In this document: one piece after another, positions 37,188-45,326 of the stretch | Numbering within the stretch: position 1 is the stretch's first letter | Layout of the letters: each line of letters opens with the position of its first letter | Assembly (NCBI RefSeq): GCF_003945345.1 | Contig: NZ_AP019308.1 | Coordinates: forward strand, 1,612,001-1,676,000 | Direction of reading: 5' to 3' | Length of the DNA stretch: 64,000 nt | Origin: Paenibacillus baekrokdamisoli | GTDB lineage: Bacteria; Bacillota; Bacilli; Paenibacillales; Paenibacillaceae | The notes under the pieces: model-generated | What the model saw: only the letters and a program-made list of their open reading frames with translations | Told to the model about the DNA's origin: nothing | Database searches by the model: none | Program-made: the position numbers and the translations under genes

Positions 37188-37228
37188 AGACCGCTTTGCT
37201 CCTTTACGGAAGCTAAACGGTCTTTTTT
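37188..37228 (+). terminator. Terminator after the zinc-ribbon gene
   Basis: AGACCG (37188-37193) pairs with CGGTCT (37218-37223) and runs into a T tract; inner bases may extend the stem. Confidence 0.6.
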
Positions 37229-37331
37229 GTATCCTATTCAAACCATCCAGATTCCCGATAGTAGCCCGTCCCGAGGTTTACATGTGGTAGATCCGGGAAT
37301 ATTCTAAACTCTTAAAATAATGGAGGTATAC

Positions 37332-37970
37332 ATGAAAAGTAAGATTGAGTTACCGAAAATCCCTTTAAACTTGCCCGTATTATCACAACAAGTGTACTCG
37401 TTGCAATCAAAAGATGAATTCACTATTGGGTCTGTTGACGATATTACAATTGACAATCAGAATGCTGCTAAGGTTTCATTTGATAAAGTAGTCTTTAATA
37501 ATGTAACCATTATGGAATCGTCATTGCCGGAGAGTGAACTTACAGACGTCATTTTTGATAAATGCGACTTGTCAAATATTAATTTTTCAGGTTCCTTCTT
37601 TCATCGGGTAGAGTTCAGAAATTGCAAACTAATAGGAACTGACTTCTCCAGAAGCAGATTCCAAAATGTCCGATTTCTAAATTGTTTAGGAGATTATTCC
37701 GTGTTTCGATTTGCAAAATTCAAGCAAGTTGCTTTTGAGGACTGTTCATTAATTAGTTCCGACTTTTATCATTCTACCTTACAAAAATTCTTCTTTACCA
37801 GCTGCAAGATTGATCAGGCATTGTTGTCGGGGGCAAAGCTAAAGGAGATCGATCTAAGCGACTGCGAATTTGATGGATTAAATGTGGATATAGAAGATTT
37901 ACCTGGTTGTATCATCTCAGCGAGTCAGGCATCGTCTTTTGTGGGGCTTTTAGGTTTAGTTATAAAATAG
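37332..37970 (+). CDS. Pentapeptide-repeat protein
   Basis: A 212-residue protein. Residues about 50-185 are pentapeptide repeats, with F or L every fifth position (VIFDKCDLSNINFSGSFF, DFSRSRFQNVRF, AFEDCSLISSDFYHS), which fold as a right-handed square beta-helix. The related Qnr and McbG proteins mimic DNA and protect gyrase from drugs, but many members have no such role. The frame starts at 37320, but its ATGGAGGT is the ribosome site for the ATG at 37332. It is a single gene. A second, shorter pentapeptide gene is at 61583. Confidence 0.85.
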   Translation: MKSKIELPKIPLNLPVLSQQVYSLQSKDEFTIGSVDDITIDNQNAAKVSFDKVVFNNVTIMESSLPESELTDVIFDKCDLSNINFSGSFFHRVEFRNCKLIGTDFSRSRFQNVRFLNCLGDYSVFRFAKFKQVAFEDCSLISSDFYHSTLQKFFFTSCKIDQALLSGAKLKEIDLSDCEFDGLNVDIEDLPGCIISASQASSFVGLLGLVIK

Positions 37971-37990
37971 TTATTTATTAGGAGCACATT

Positions 37991-38056
37991 ATGTTCCAGT
38001 ATACCTATCGTTACGGCGATCTCAAGATCGCTAAACAAGAGGCGAGTGGAGCGTAA
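37991..38056 (+). CDS. Possible 21-residue peptide gene
   Basis: TAGGAG lies 7 bases before an ATG that opens MFQYTYRYGDLKIAKQEASG plus one residue and a stop, just after the pentapeptide gene. It may be the truncated start of a lost gene. A hairpin (GCGAAAGCTT / AAGCTTTCG, 38089-38117) follows. Confidence 0.2.
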   Translation: MFQYTYRYGDLKIAKQEASGA

Positions 38057-38151
38057 ATTCTGTGTATCCCTATTTCTCTCAAAGAAAAGCGAAAGCTTCT
38101 GATGTCATAAGCTTTCGTTCGCGATGGAAAAAATGAAAATATGACGACCGC

Positions 38152-38527
38152 TTAATAATCGAATGAGAAGCTGGGAGTCAGACCATATTGAGCTATGGCT
38201 TTCTTGATTTGAATCATGGCCCATAAGCCTTCGGCGGATGATTCACCCTCCGCATCATTGTTTCTTACTGGTATTCCGCCATTAATGGTAATAACGTCAA
38301 AGACCGTACCCTGTGCTTTATACACTCCTGTACCGCTCTTGGCATCGTACATATCCGCTAAAGCATTATTGTTACCGATGAACCATGTGGCCACGCGCTC
38401 GGAATAGGTTAAATATTTAGTTCTGCCAGCGGTTTTATCCGTCCGATCGGAGAGGTAATACGCCTCTGCCATTTCTGTCAGCCGGGCAGAAGGTGCGAAG
38501 GCAATTGCTGCAGTCTTAGAAAAACTT
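38152..38527 (-). pseudogene. C-terminal remnant of a larger secreted or catabolic protein
   Basis: From an ATG at 38472 there are 106 residues (MAEAYYLSDRTDKTAGRTKY...SFSFDY). The frame continues upstream without a start (TAAIAFAPSARLTE) to a stop near 38528, and the sequence reads as the end of a longer protein (TYSERVATWFIGNN, EGLWAMIQIKKAIAQYGL). I take it as a truncated gene. The layout suggests an alpha/alpha-barrel carbohydrate enzyme tail, but no family can be named with confidence. Confidence 0.5.
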
Positions 38528-38647
38528 CAACAATCTTAAGTTATACGAGTTTACTTATAAGTTTATTTGCCATACAGGAGATGGAATTTATAACAGTAGA
38601 GAGCGTTATCTGCACAAAGTCTTCTTAGAGTTTCAAAATTGATTAAG

Positions 38648-38685
38648 AAAAATGCCCTAGAGCTTTTAAACTCTAGGGCATTTTT
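38648..38685. terminator. Strong bidirectional terminator
   Basis: AAAAATGCCCTAGAG and CTCTAGGGCATTTTT are perfect 15-base arms with an 8-base loop, followed by T residues on both strands. It lies about 100 bases past the SulP stop. Confidence 0.8.
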
Positions 38686-38781
38686 TATTATGATAATGTA
38701 ATCACTTTACGCTACTTCTCGAGAGCCTCTCGTTGAGGTTCTTTTTACCACTATGGTAAGCAGCAGTGATATGCTTAATCG

Positions 38782-40521
38782 CTAGTTCGAATTATTAATT
38801 TTAATCTGACTCTCTCTATTCGATAATGCGGTACATTCACGGAAAGCGAAATGTGTACAACCCAGACATTTATTAAAATCCAATTGAAATAGAGCGAAGT
38901 TAATCGCCTCACCCGTATGCTCAAAGAAGTGTTCTGCCCCAATTAGCGTATACAAACCCGTTTTCTTCAATACTTCTAAAGGTTGTGGTTGAATTCCCGA
39001 TATAAGAACCATTCCGCCAAGCTTCTCGAAGTGCTTCACCAAGCTAGCAAGATTAGAATCGCCTGTTGTATCCAAAAATGGCACTTTTCCCATGCGCAGA
39101 AGTAAAACTTTAGGCCTTAGATGAATCGTATCCATGATAGACTTCTCAAACATGTTCGCGGCACCAAAAAAGAGGGGACCTTCAATGGTATATATACCGA
39201 TTTGAGGACAATCATGGCCTTCAGTAACCATGTGTGCTTTCACTTTTTCATGTTTAGCAGTTGGATCGGGTAGCACTTTGGCTACCATCAACATATCACT
39301 CATTCGTTTCACAAACAAAATAACGGACAAGATTAATCCGATTTCTACTGCAGTCGTTAGATTCGTAAATACGGTTAGCAAAAAGGTAATGAGAAGTACA
39401 ACGGAGTCACTCGTTTTGGTTTTCAGGAGGTGAGCGAATTCTTTCCGTTCACTCATATTCCAAGCAACCAGCATCAGGATGGGAGCCATGCTTGCAAGTG
39501 GGATCTTAGATGCGTAAGGAGCAAACAAAATGAGCACCAGAAAAACAATAATTCCATGTATGATGCCAGACAGAGGTGAGAAGGCACCGGTTTTAATGTT
39601 GGTTGCTGTCCGTGCGATGGCTCCCGTCGCTGGAATGCCTCCAAAGAGAGGGGTTACCATATTGGCGATGCCTTGACCAATTAGTTCGCGATTACTGTTA
39701 TGACGACCGCCTGTCATGCCATCGGCAACAACCGCCGATAACAAGGATTCTATACTGCCTAACATAGCAATTATAAAAGCAGGGCGAATCAGTGTTTCAA
39801 TTCGATCCCAGGTTATTTCCGGAAAATGAAAATGGGGTAATGCACTTGGTATGGCTCCGAATGACGAACCAATCGTCGCTACATCTCCTTTAAAGAACAC
39901 GCCTGCAACCACACTTGATATGACAAGCCCCACTAAGGAACCTGGTACCTTCGGTAGAAACCTCGGCGTAAGGAGGATGACGACCAGACATATCCCAGCT
40001 GTTATGACACTGTAGATATTCGTGAATGTCAGATGCTTCATAATTTCCTGCATATTGGGCAGAAAATTCTCGTGTTTTTTAATACCGCTCAGTCCTAAAA
40101 AGTTGGCAATTTGTCCGCTGAAGATAATCACGGCAATTCCAGCGGTAAATCCGATGGTTACAGGACGAGGGATAAACTTAATAAGCGCACCAAGTTTAAA
40201 TACCCCCATTAGAACAAGAATGATTCCGGCCAGAAATCCTGAAATCAATAAATTTTCGTATCCATATTGAAAGACTATCGCGAAGAGGATCGGAATAAAA
40301 GCGCCGGTTGGACCCCCAATTTGAAATTTAGAGCCCCCGAACAATGAAATTAAAATACCGGCAACGATGGTTGTATAAATACCATATTCGGGTTTGACCC
40401 CGGCAGCAATAGCAAACGCCATTCCTAATGGAATGGCGATAATGCCTACAATGAGGCCTGAAATGAGATCCTTGCGAAATGCGGCCGCGTGGTATCCATC
40501 AAATCTTCCAGTCCATTTCAT
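38782..40521 (-). CDS. SulP-family anion transporter with STAS domain
   Basis: A 579-residue membrane protein. About 10-410 form the SulP transport core (LISGLIVGIIAIPLGMAFAIAAG, the first-helix signature, and GGIPATGAIARTATNIKTGA). About 440-545 are a cytoplasmic STAS domain (GPLFFGAANMFEKSI, VLLLRMGKVPFLDTTGD). After the STAS domain comes an unusual tail with clustered cysteines (KCLGCTHFAFREC), a possible metal or redox site. SulP proteins carry sulfate, bicarbonate or related anions. AGAAGGTAAG precedes the ATG. Upstream lie an operator-like repeat (40542-40567) and an ArsR-type repressor gene on the same strand. Confidence 0.9.
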   Translation of the reverse strand: MKWTGRFDGYHAAAFRKDLISGLIVGIIAIPLGMAFAIAAGVKPEYGIYTTIVAGILISLFGGSKFQIGGPTGAFIPILFAIVFQYGYENLLISGFLAGIILVLMGVFKLGALIKFIPRPVTIGFTAGIAVIIFSGQIANFLGLSGIKKHENFLPNMQEIMKHLTFTNIYSVITAGICLVVILLTPRFLPKVPGSLVGLVISSVVAGVFFKGDVATIGSSFGAIPSALPHFHFPEITWDRIETLIRPAFIIAMLGSIESLLSAVVADGMTGGRHNSNRELIGQGIANMVTPLFGGIPATGAIARTATNIKTGAFSPLSGIIHGIIVFLVLILFAPYASKIPLASMAPILMLVAWNMSERKEFAHLLKTKTSDSVVLLITFLLTVFTNLTTAVEIGLILSVILFVKRMSDMLMVAKVLPDPTAKHEKVKAHMVTEGHDCPQIGIYTIEGPLFFGAANMFEKSIMDTIHLRPKVLLLRMGKVPFLDTTGDSNLASLVKHFEKLGGMVLISGIQPQPLEVLKKTGLYTLIGAEHFFEHTGEAINFALFQLDFNKCLGCTHFAFRECTALSNRESQIKINNSN

Positions 40522-40541
40522 ATGTCTTACCTTCTTTTCAT

Positions 40542-40567
40542 ATATTTGATTATTTGAATATATATGA
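40542..40567. promoter_or_regulatory. Operator-like TTTGATTATTTGA site before sulP
   Basis: ATATTTGATTATTTGAATAT shares the core TGATTATTTGA with 41179-41189. AT-rich TCAAATA/TATTTGA sites are typical targets of ArsR/BigR-type repressors. It lies 21 bases before the sulP start. Confidence 0.55.
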
Positions 40568-40625
40568 AATGTTACTCCTGCGAACTACCGTTGTCAATCG
40601 TTAAATCAAGGCATCTTGTAAAGAG

Positions 40626-40662
40626 AAAAAAGAAATCCTTGTTATTGCTCCGGATTCCTTTT
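40626..40662 (-). terminator. Terminator after the ArsR-type gene
   Basis: On the minus strand AAGGAATCC and GGATTTCTT pair around a 13-base loop and run into TTTTTT. It would separate arsR from sulP transcription. Confidence 0.6.
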
Positions 40663-40669
40663 CCTTGGT

Positions 40670-40999
40670 TTATGACTCATTTCTGATGACCTCAAGTAAT
40701 GAAATGGCATCAACGAGATGATTATCAAATATCTGTTTCGTGACAGCTAGTAACTCCTTAATTAGCGGATCCCGTAACGAATAAATGACCGATGTACCAT
40801 CTTTTAAGCCAGTAACCACATTTTTATTTCGTAATACCGACAATTGCTGAGAAACGGCAGAACCTTCCGACCCCAAAATACTTTGTAATTCGTTTACGTT
40901 TTTATCTCCTTCGCTTAGAACCTCAAGAATTCGAATTCTCATCGGGTGAGCTAACGCTTTAAAGAAATCGGCCTTAAACTGTTGAATATTTTGATTCAT
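40670..40999 (-). CDS. ArsR-family transcriptional repressor
   Basis: A 109-residue winged-helix protein. KADFFKALAHPMRIRILEVLSEG and NELQSILGSEGSAVSQQLSVLRNKNVV are the classic ArsR helix-turn-helix, and DGTSVIYSLRDP is the wing. It has no cysteine, so it cannot use the usual thiol metal or polysulfide sensor site; another ligand is likely. The frame opens at 41173, but AAGGGAGC precedes the ATG at 40999. It most likely represses itself, sulP and the divergent cysteine-rich gene through TCAAATA/TATTTGA-type sites at 40542, 41026 and 41170. Confidence 0.88.
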   Translation of the reverse strand: MNQNIQQFKADFFKALAHPMRIRILEVLSEGDKNVNELQSILGSEGSAVSQQLSVLRNKNVVTGLKDGTSVIYSLRDPLIKELLAVTKQIFDNHLVDAISLLEVIRNES

Positions 41000-41025
41000 G
41001 GCGTATGCTCCCTTAATGGACAAAC

Positions 41026-41046
41026 TTTTGAATATATGAATATAAT
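41026..41046. promoter_or_regulatory. Operator-like site before the ArsR-type gene
   Basis: TTTTGAATATATGAATATAAT, 27 bases upstream of the arsR start, shares the TTTGAATATAT core with the site before sulP. It probably mediates autoregulation. Confidence 0.45.
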
Positions 41047-41081
41047 AGCACAACTTCAAGCCAACCATCATGGCAAAAGGT

Positions 41082-41129
41082 AAAAGCCAGAGCAACAAAA
41101 AGCCAGAGCAACAAAAAGCCAGAGCATCA
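41082..41129 (+). repeat. Three tandem 16-base repeats
   Basis: AAAAGCCAGAGCAACA occurs at 41082-41097 and 41098-41113, and once with one or two changes at 41114-41129, between the divergent arsR and cysteine-rich genes. Copy number is probably variable. Confidence 0.85.
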
Positions 41130-41167
41130 TTTGTCATTTGGTTGTTACTGCTGTATAATACCCTGGT

Positions 41168-41198
41168 ATTCAAATATCTGATTATTTGATTTTATAAT
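41168..41198 (+). promoter_or_regulatory. Operator and -10 box of the cysteine-rich gene
   Basis: TCAAATA (41170-41176) and TATTTGA (41183-41189) form a perfect inverted repeat directly before TATAAT (41193-41198). Bound repressor would cover the promoter. Confidence 0.6.
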
Positions 41199-41225
41199 GT
41201 TATTGATTTAAGGAGTGGATGCGAA

Positions 41226-41849
41226 ATGCCCGACTATACAGTTAATGATCAATCACATCAAGATTCGCATTCCTATTACGAATCGACTTTACCAATAAAT
41301 AAAGTGAGCAGGCAAACAGTCATTTCGATTGGTGTTAATGCTCTGGATGCGGTTGGATCCAGTCATATTTGCAAAGTATGTATCGCTAATGGAGGCTCCT
41401 GCTGTAATGGGTGTCGGCATCTTGCTAACGGAATTGGCTGTCAACAACGTAATACAAGCTGTACGGCATGGTTATGCGGGTTTCTTAAATATCTATTGTA
41501 TGAAACAGGACTCTTAAAGGAATGGAATGAATTTTGGGATCAAGTACCTGGACAAAGTTATCGCGAGGATTTCACTCCAGAGTTTTTTTTCGCGGAAAAG
41601 TCGTTACACCTTCAGGACCTTCGGAAACTTAGTGAAGCTCTAGCAGCAGATCTTCAGGTGTTAGCAAGATCACATATTGCGATCGGATTCATCCTAACAC
41701 TTCGGGAGAAAATAGATAAAAACATTGACCAATTGGATAATTACGAGCATGATCCAAAAAAGAAAATCAAAATACAAAGAAACATCAAAATTTTATCAAG
41801 CCCTTTTCATCGTTTCCAAAAAGAACTGCAGGATTATAACAAGGCATAA
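41226..41849 (+). CDS. Cysteine-rich protein of unknown function
   Basis: A 207-residue soluble protein. Eight cysteines fall within residues 49-84 (CKVC, SCCNGC, then C72, C79 and C84), a density suited to an iron-sulfur cluster or multi-metal site. The rest is helical and charged (LHLQDLRKLSEALAADLQVL, KIDKNIDQLDNYEHDPKKK). AAGGAGTG precedes the ATG. It diverges from the arsR-sulP pair and shares a near-identical operator half-site with it, so all three are probably one regulon responding to the same signal. I do not recognise the family. Confidence 0.75.
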   Translation: MPDYTVNDQSHQDSHSYYESTLPINKVSRQTVISIGVNALDAVGSSHICKVCIANGGSCCNGCRHLANGIGCQQRNTSCTAWLCGFLKYLLYETGLLKEWNEFWDQVPGQSYREDFTPEFFFAEKSLHLQDLRKLSEALAADLQVLARSHIAIGFILTLREKIDKNIDQLDNYEHDPKKKIKIQRNIKILSSPFHRFQKELQDYNKA

Positions 41850-42001
41850 CTTACTCGCAGTTATTCGGATTTTTCGCAAAGTAGGCTGCCGCCTTTTTTT
41901 ACAGCTTTTTTACTCCAACTCTGACTTTGATTCATCCGGGGCAGGGTCAAGCCATTAGCGTTTCTTCATCTTCGAAATTCCTCCATTATGAAGCCGTACG
42001 T

Positions 42002-42157
42002 TCACCTCAAAATTTGTTTCTTTATTTCTTGGGCTGCTAACTCCTCTAACTTCTTTTGCGAAACCGGCGCATTTAATTGAGAAATGCTTCCTTGCATCGA
42101 GATTTTAATGTTGAAAGTAGCTACAGGTTTTGGTACATGCAACTTATATGGTAGGAT
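42002..42157 (-). pseudogene. Possible relic of a GerAC-type gene end
   Basis: The minus strand is open for about 51 codons without a start (YKLHVPKPVATFNIKISMQG, SISQLNAPVSQKKLEELAAQ, EIKKQIL, stop). The pattern of a strand followed by a helix with EIxKxI resembles the C-terminal part of the GerAC protein at 45327 (NVKIIIKGTIGEL...DQIEKEIQ). It is a short fragment in the 406-base gap between two genes; the remainder of the gap is featureless. Weak evidence. Confidence 0.3.
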
Positions 42158-42255
42158 TCAAGAGACATTCATTTGTTGGCTGGTGTTTGAAGTATACTTC
42201 CTTAGCCTGTTAACAGATTGTCCCAAATGATAGACAGAAAGCAGGTTTATAGTGA

Positions 42256-43815
42256 ATGGCAGAAAATAGACAACAGAGATTCCGCTTCAGCGAAGCACCC
42301 ATCTGGGATTTGCAGCGGACTTATTATGAAGAACAAGGAATGAAGGCTTGGAATAATGATCAGGTTCCACAGTATATTACGAGCAATCCCATGATTGCCA
42401 CAGCCTACGCGGAAATGATTTTTGGATTTCTTCAAGACCGGTCCGAAAGGGGAGAGATTTCTGAACCTGTTACGATCCTGGAGCTGGGAGCGGGTGCGGG
42501 GCGCCTCGCATTTCATGTATTGCATAAACTATGTGAGCTGAGAGATTTTGCGGGTATTGTACTGCCCCCTTTCCGCTATGTTATGACCGATTTGGCGTTA
42601 AAAAATGTTTCCGGTTGGCAAAATCATCCTGCTCTTAAATCTTTTATTCGGCAGGGACTGCTGGATTTCGCAGTGTTTGATGCCGTGCATGACACGGAGC
42701 TAAATTTGGTTATCTCCCATACAACCATCCGTCCGGGTGATCTGAAGCAGCCGCTGCTGATTGTCGCTAATTATTTTTTTGACAGTATTCCGCAAGAATT
42801 GATCTATGTGGGTGATGGTAAGATTTTTGAATGCGATGTTATAATCGAGTTTTCCGAGAATTCCAATCTACTTCAGCCGTCAGAAGCACTGGAAAAAATG
42901 ACACTGAATTACGAGCATCGCCAGGCGCCAGAATACGAAGAAGAAACATACCCGTATCACGATGTGATCGTGCTTTATCTGCAGGAGCTTGAGGATTCTC
43001 ATATCCTGTTTCCGGTGGCCGGATTGACATGTCTGGAGCGGCTAAATCAGCTGTCACAGGCAGGTTTCCTGCTGATCACAGCGGATAAAGGCGACCACAG
43101 GCTGGAGAACTGGAAGTTTGCGGAGCCTCCCCAGTTAATTCATCACGGCAGCTTCTCATTAACGGCCAACTATCATGCGATTCAACATGTGTTTGAGCAA
43201 AGAGGTGCACAGTCACTCTTCACCACGCATCATTATAAAAGTATAAATGTCGGCTGTATATTCATGCTGGAAACGCCATTGAGCTATGCCAATACCCGGC
43301 TTGCTTACCGGCGATTTATCGAACGTTTTGGACCGGATGATTTCTTTAGTATGAAAGAATGGGTAGACCGGCAATTCGATACGATGGGACTGCAGCAAAT
43401 TTTGGCCTTTTGGCGTTTGGGCGGGTATGATGCGGAGTTTTTCATCCAGAGTGCGAAACGTATCTCGAGCATGCTGTCAGAGGCGAGCGATGAAGAAATG
43501 CTGGATATCCAAAGAGGCATACACATCATGTGGTCATCGTACTATGCGATGGAGCAGCGCTATGATTTAGCGCTGGACGCCGGGCTTCTGCTATTCGAGA
43601 TGGACATGTATGAGGATGCGAAGCTGTTCCTGGAAACATCCGTACATGCTGATGAAGACGAGTCTGTGCCGACTGTCTTATATTGTCTGGCTATATGCAG
43701 CTATGAGCTTGGACTGGAAGAAGCGGCACTGGAATACCTACGCGAGGCGCTGGTTCAGGAACCTGAGCATGAAGAAGCTTTGGCTCTGCTGAAAGCTTTG
43801 AGTGAAGGGGAGTAG
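42256..43815 (+). CDS. MidA-like SAM-dependent methyltransferase with TPR-like tail
   Basis: A 519-residue protein. Residues about 40-330 resemble the MidA/NDUFAF7 class of methyltransferases: AYAEMIFGFLQ, motif I ILELGAGAGRLAFHVL, MTDLALKNVSGW, and NYFFDSIPQELIYV (family ANEFFDALP). About 400-519 are helical repeats ending in two TPR-like pairs (VLYCLAICSYELGLEEAALEYLREALVQEPEHEEALALLKAL). MidA relatives methylate an arginine in partner proteins. Here the TPR tail may select the partner. It is a single gene with a strong terminator at 43874. Confidence 0.8.
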   Translation: MAENRQQRFRFSEAPIWDLQRTYYEEQGMKAWNNDQVPQYITSNPMIATAYAEMIFGFLQDRSERGEISEPVTILELGAGAGRLAFHVLHKLCELRDFAGIVLPPFRYVMTDLALKNVSGWQNHPALKSFIRQGLLDFAVFDAVHDTELNLVISHTTIRPGDLKQPLLIVANYFFDSIPQELIYVGDGKIFECDVIIEFSENSNLLQPSEALEKMTLNYEHRQAPEYEEETYPYHDVIVLYLQELEDSHILFPVAGLTCLERLNQLSQAGFLLITADKGDHRLENWKFAEPPQLIHHGSFSLTANYHAIQHVFEQRGAQSLFTTHHYKSINVGCIFMLETPLSYANTRLAYRRFIERFGPDDFFSMKEWVDRQFDTMGLQQILAFWRLGGYDAEFFIQSAKRISSMLSEASDEEMLDIQRGIHIMWSSYYAMEQRYDLALDAGLLLFEMDMYEDAKLFLETSVHADEDESVPTVLYCLAICSYELGLEEAALEYLREALVQEPEHEEALALLKALSEGE

Positions 43816-43873
43816 TGTCAGCCTATAGCATGCTAGTGTAGGGGATATGCATGAATATTCATACATTAAGGTC

Positions 43874-43895
43874 CGCGCTCAGCGCGGTTTTTTTG
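43874..43895 (+). terminator. Terminator after the MidA-like gene
   Basis: CCGCGC-TCA-GCGCGG followed by seven T residues. Confidence 0.85.
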
Positions 43896-43944
43896 TTTAT
43901 GAAAGATTTGCTGCGTGTAGAGGAGCTAAGATGATGAAACTGTC

Positions 43945-45057
43945 TTAATCTTGATTTTTGTTCCGACTGTTGCGGCTTCGAAATAAAGTGACTCCGAAGA
44001 TCAAAAGCAAAGGAAGAACATAGGCGATATTATTGAGTAAAGGCCATATTATATTCACTATTTCTTCAAGTTCCGCTTCTTTGGTATAGGTAGTGAGCGA
44101 CAACAGTAGGCAGATAAAAGCAGCAGGAAAGACCAGAAGACGTTCATTCTCCAATCTCAGCATCTGCGCTAAAACGCGTATTAGAATAAGCAGCAGGATG
44201 GAGGCTTTGAAATAAAAGCCCACAATGAGCGAGAATCCAATTACGGATTCTATCCTTTCGATGATATCCTGAACAAAGATTAATCGGGCAAGCTGGTATA
44301 ACGAATATTTGAGGTCTCCGGATAGAGGCCCCAATACCATAATGCTGCAAATAATCGAAGCAAGCAGAGTCATTGCGTTAACAATGAGCGCGACAAAAAG
44401 ATGCTTCCCTACCTTAGAGGTGTCTTCATTCCGTACGAGCGGCAATATTATGGCAAAAACCACGAGTTCGGAATAGGGGAATCCATAAGCGATATAAGCG
44501 GCGTTAAGGATTGGTCTGATCCCATCCGGCAAGACAGGAAGGAGGTATTCCGGATGATATAAGGTCCCAACAAGCACCAAAACTATGATGATGAATCCAA
44601 ACATCAGAGTCAGGAAGACGGCGGTCATTCGGGCTATAACCTCAATTCCAGCAAGTACGGTCAAAGCTATCGTTACGAAAAACAGAGAGTTCACAGCATA
44701 GGTAGGCGTTTCTTTTAGCATTGTGCTCTTAAAGAAGAGTCCAATTTCAATCACAATACCGGCTACATTCCAGAACATCACGCACGTGAACGGAATGAGC
44801 AGAAGAATGGTCAATCCGTTCCCAAGCGTAAAGCGACTGTATTCGATAAGTGACTTGCTCGGAAATTGTCGATATAAATAAAGAATGCCAGCCAGTAGGA
44901 CCATCCCCATTGCCACGGCGATCAGAAGAGAAATCCATGCTCCATTGCCGGCAACGTTTGTCAGGGGCGCAGGAATGATTACGATTGAAGAGCCGGTGAC
45001 AAAGAAGAGGAACAGCATGCTCATCTGGATAGAGCTAACTCGTTCTTGCTTACTCAT
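43945..45057 (-). CDS. Spore germination receptor B subunit (GerAB/GerKB family)
   Basis: A 370-residue integral membrane protein with ten hydrophobic segments, of the amino-acid-permease-like GerAB family. GerAB subunits bind the germinant in the spore inner membrane. Family segments include the start MSKQERVSSIQMSMLFLFFVTGSSI and PYSELVVFAIILPLVRN. It is the last gene of the operon A-C-small protein-B, 24 bases after the small gene. The stop is followed by the convergent terminator at 43874. Confidence 0.92.
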   Translation of the reverse strand: MSKQERVSSIQMSMLFLFFVTGSSIVIIPAPLTNVAGNGAWISLLIAVAMGMVLLAGILYLYRQFPSKSLIEYSRFTLGNGLTILLLIPFTCVMFWNVAGIVIEIGLFFKSTMLKETPTYAVNSLFFVTIALTVLAGIEVIARMTAVFLTLMFGFIIIVLVLVGTLYHPEYLLPVLPDGIRPILNAAYIAYGFPYSELVVFAIILPLVRNEDTSKVGKHLFVALIVNAMTLLASIICSIMVLGPLSGDLKYSLYQLARLIFVQDIIERIESVIGFSLIVGFYFKASILLLILIRVLAQMLRLENERLLVFPAAFICLLLSLTTYTKEAELEEIVNIIWPLLNNIAYVLPLLLIFGVTLFRSRNSRNKNQD

Positions 45058-45081
45058 GGGTTCCCCCCGATTCCAGGTTCA

Positions 45082-45324
45082 TTATGAAGACTTAGGATTA
45101 AGCCATTGGACGATTTGTTTGGCAGGTTTGATGAGTATATTAAAGATTGTGTCCAGATTAGGCCACGGCTTTGCCGTAACAAATATAAAACCGAGATAAA
45201 GAAGAGCTGCCAGTAATGCTCCATAGACAAGCTGATCGCGGCGGCAGGCTCTTCTGAACTTCGGGATGTCGTAAACCAGCATTGCGGCAGCTAGTACCAA
45301 GACGCAGACTAATTTTCCATACAC
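45082..45324 (-). CDS. Small two-helix membrane protein in the germinant receptor operon
   Basis: An 80-residue protein with two membrane segments (LVCVLVLAAAMLVYDI and QLVYGALLAALLYLGFIFV) and a positively charged loop between them. It starts two bases after the GerAC stop, so translation is probably coupled. Small two-helix D subunits are known next to some Bacillus germinant receptor operons, where they modulate receptor activity; this protein fits that description. Its position between the C and B genes rather than at the end is notable. Confidence 0.75.
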   Translation of the reverse strand: MYGKLVCVLVLAAAMLVYDIPKFRRACRRDQLVYGALLAALLYLGFIFVTAKPWPNLDTIFNILIKPAKQIVQWLNPKSS

Positions 45325-45326
45325 AG

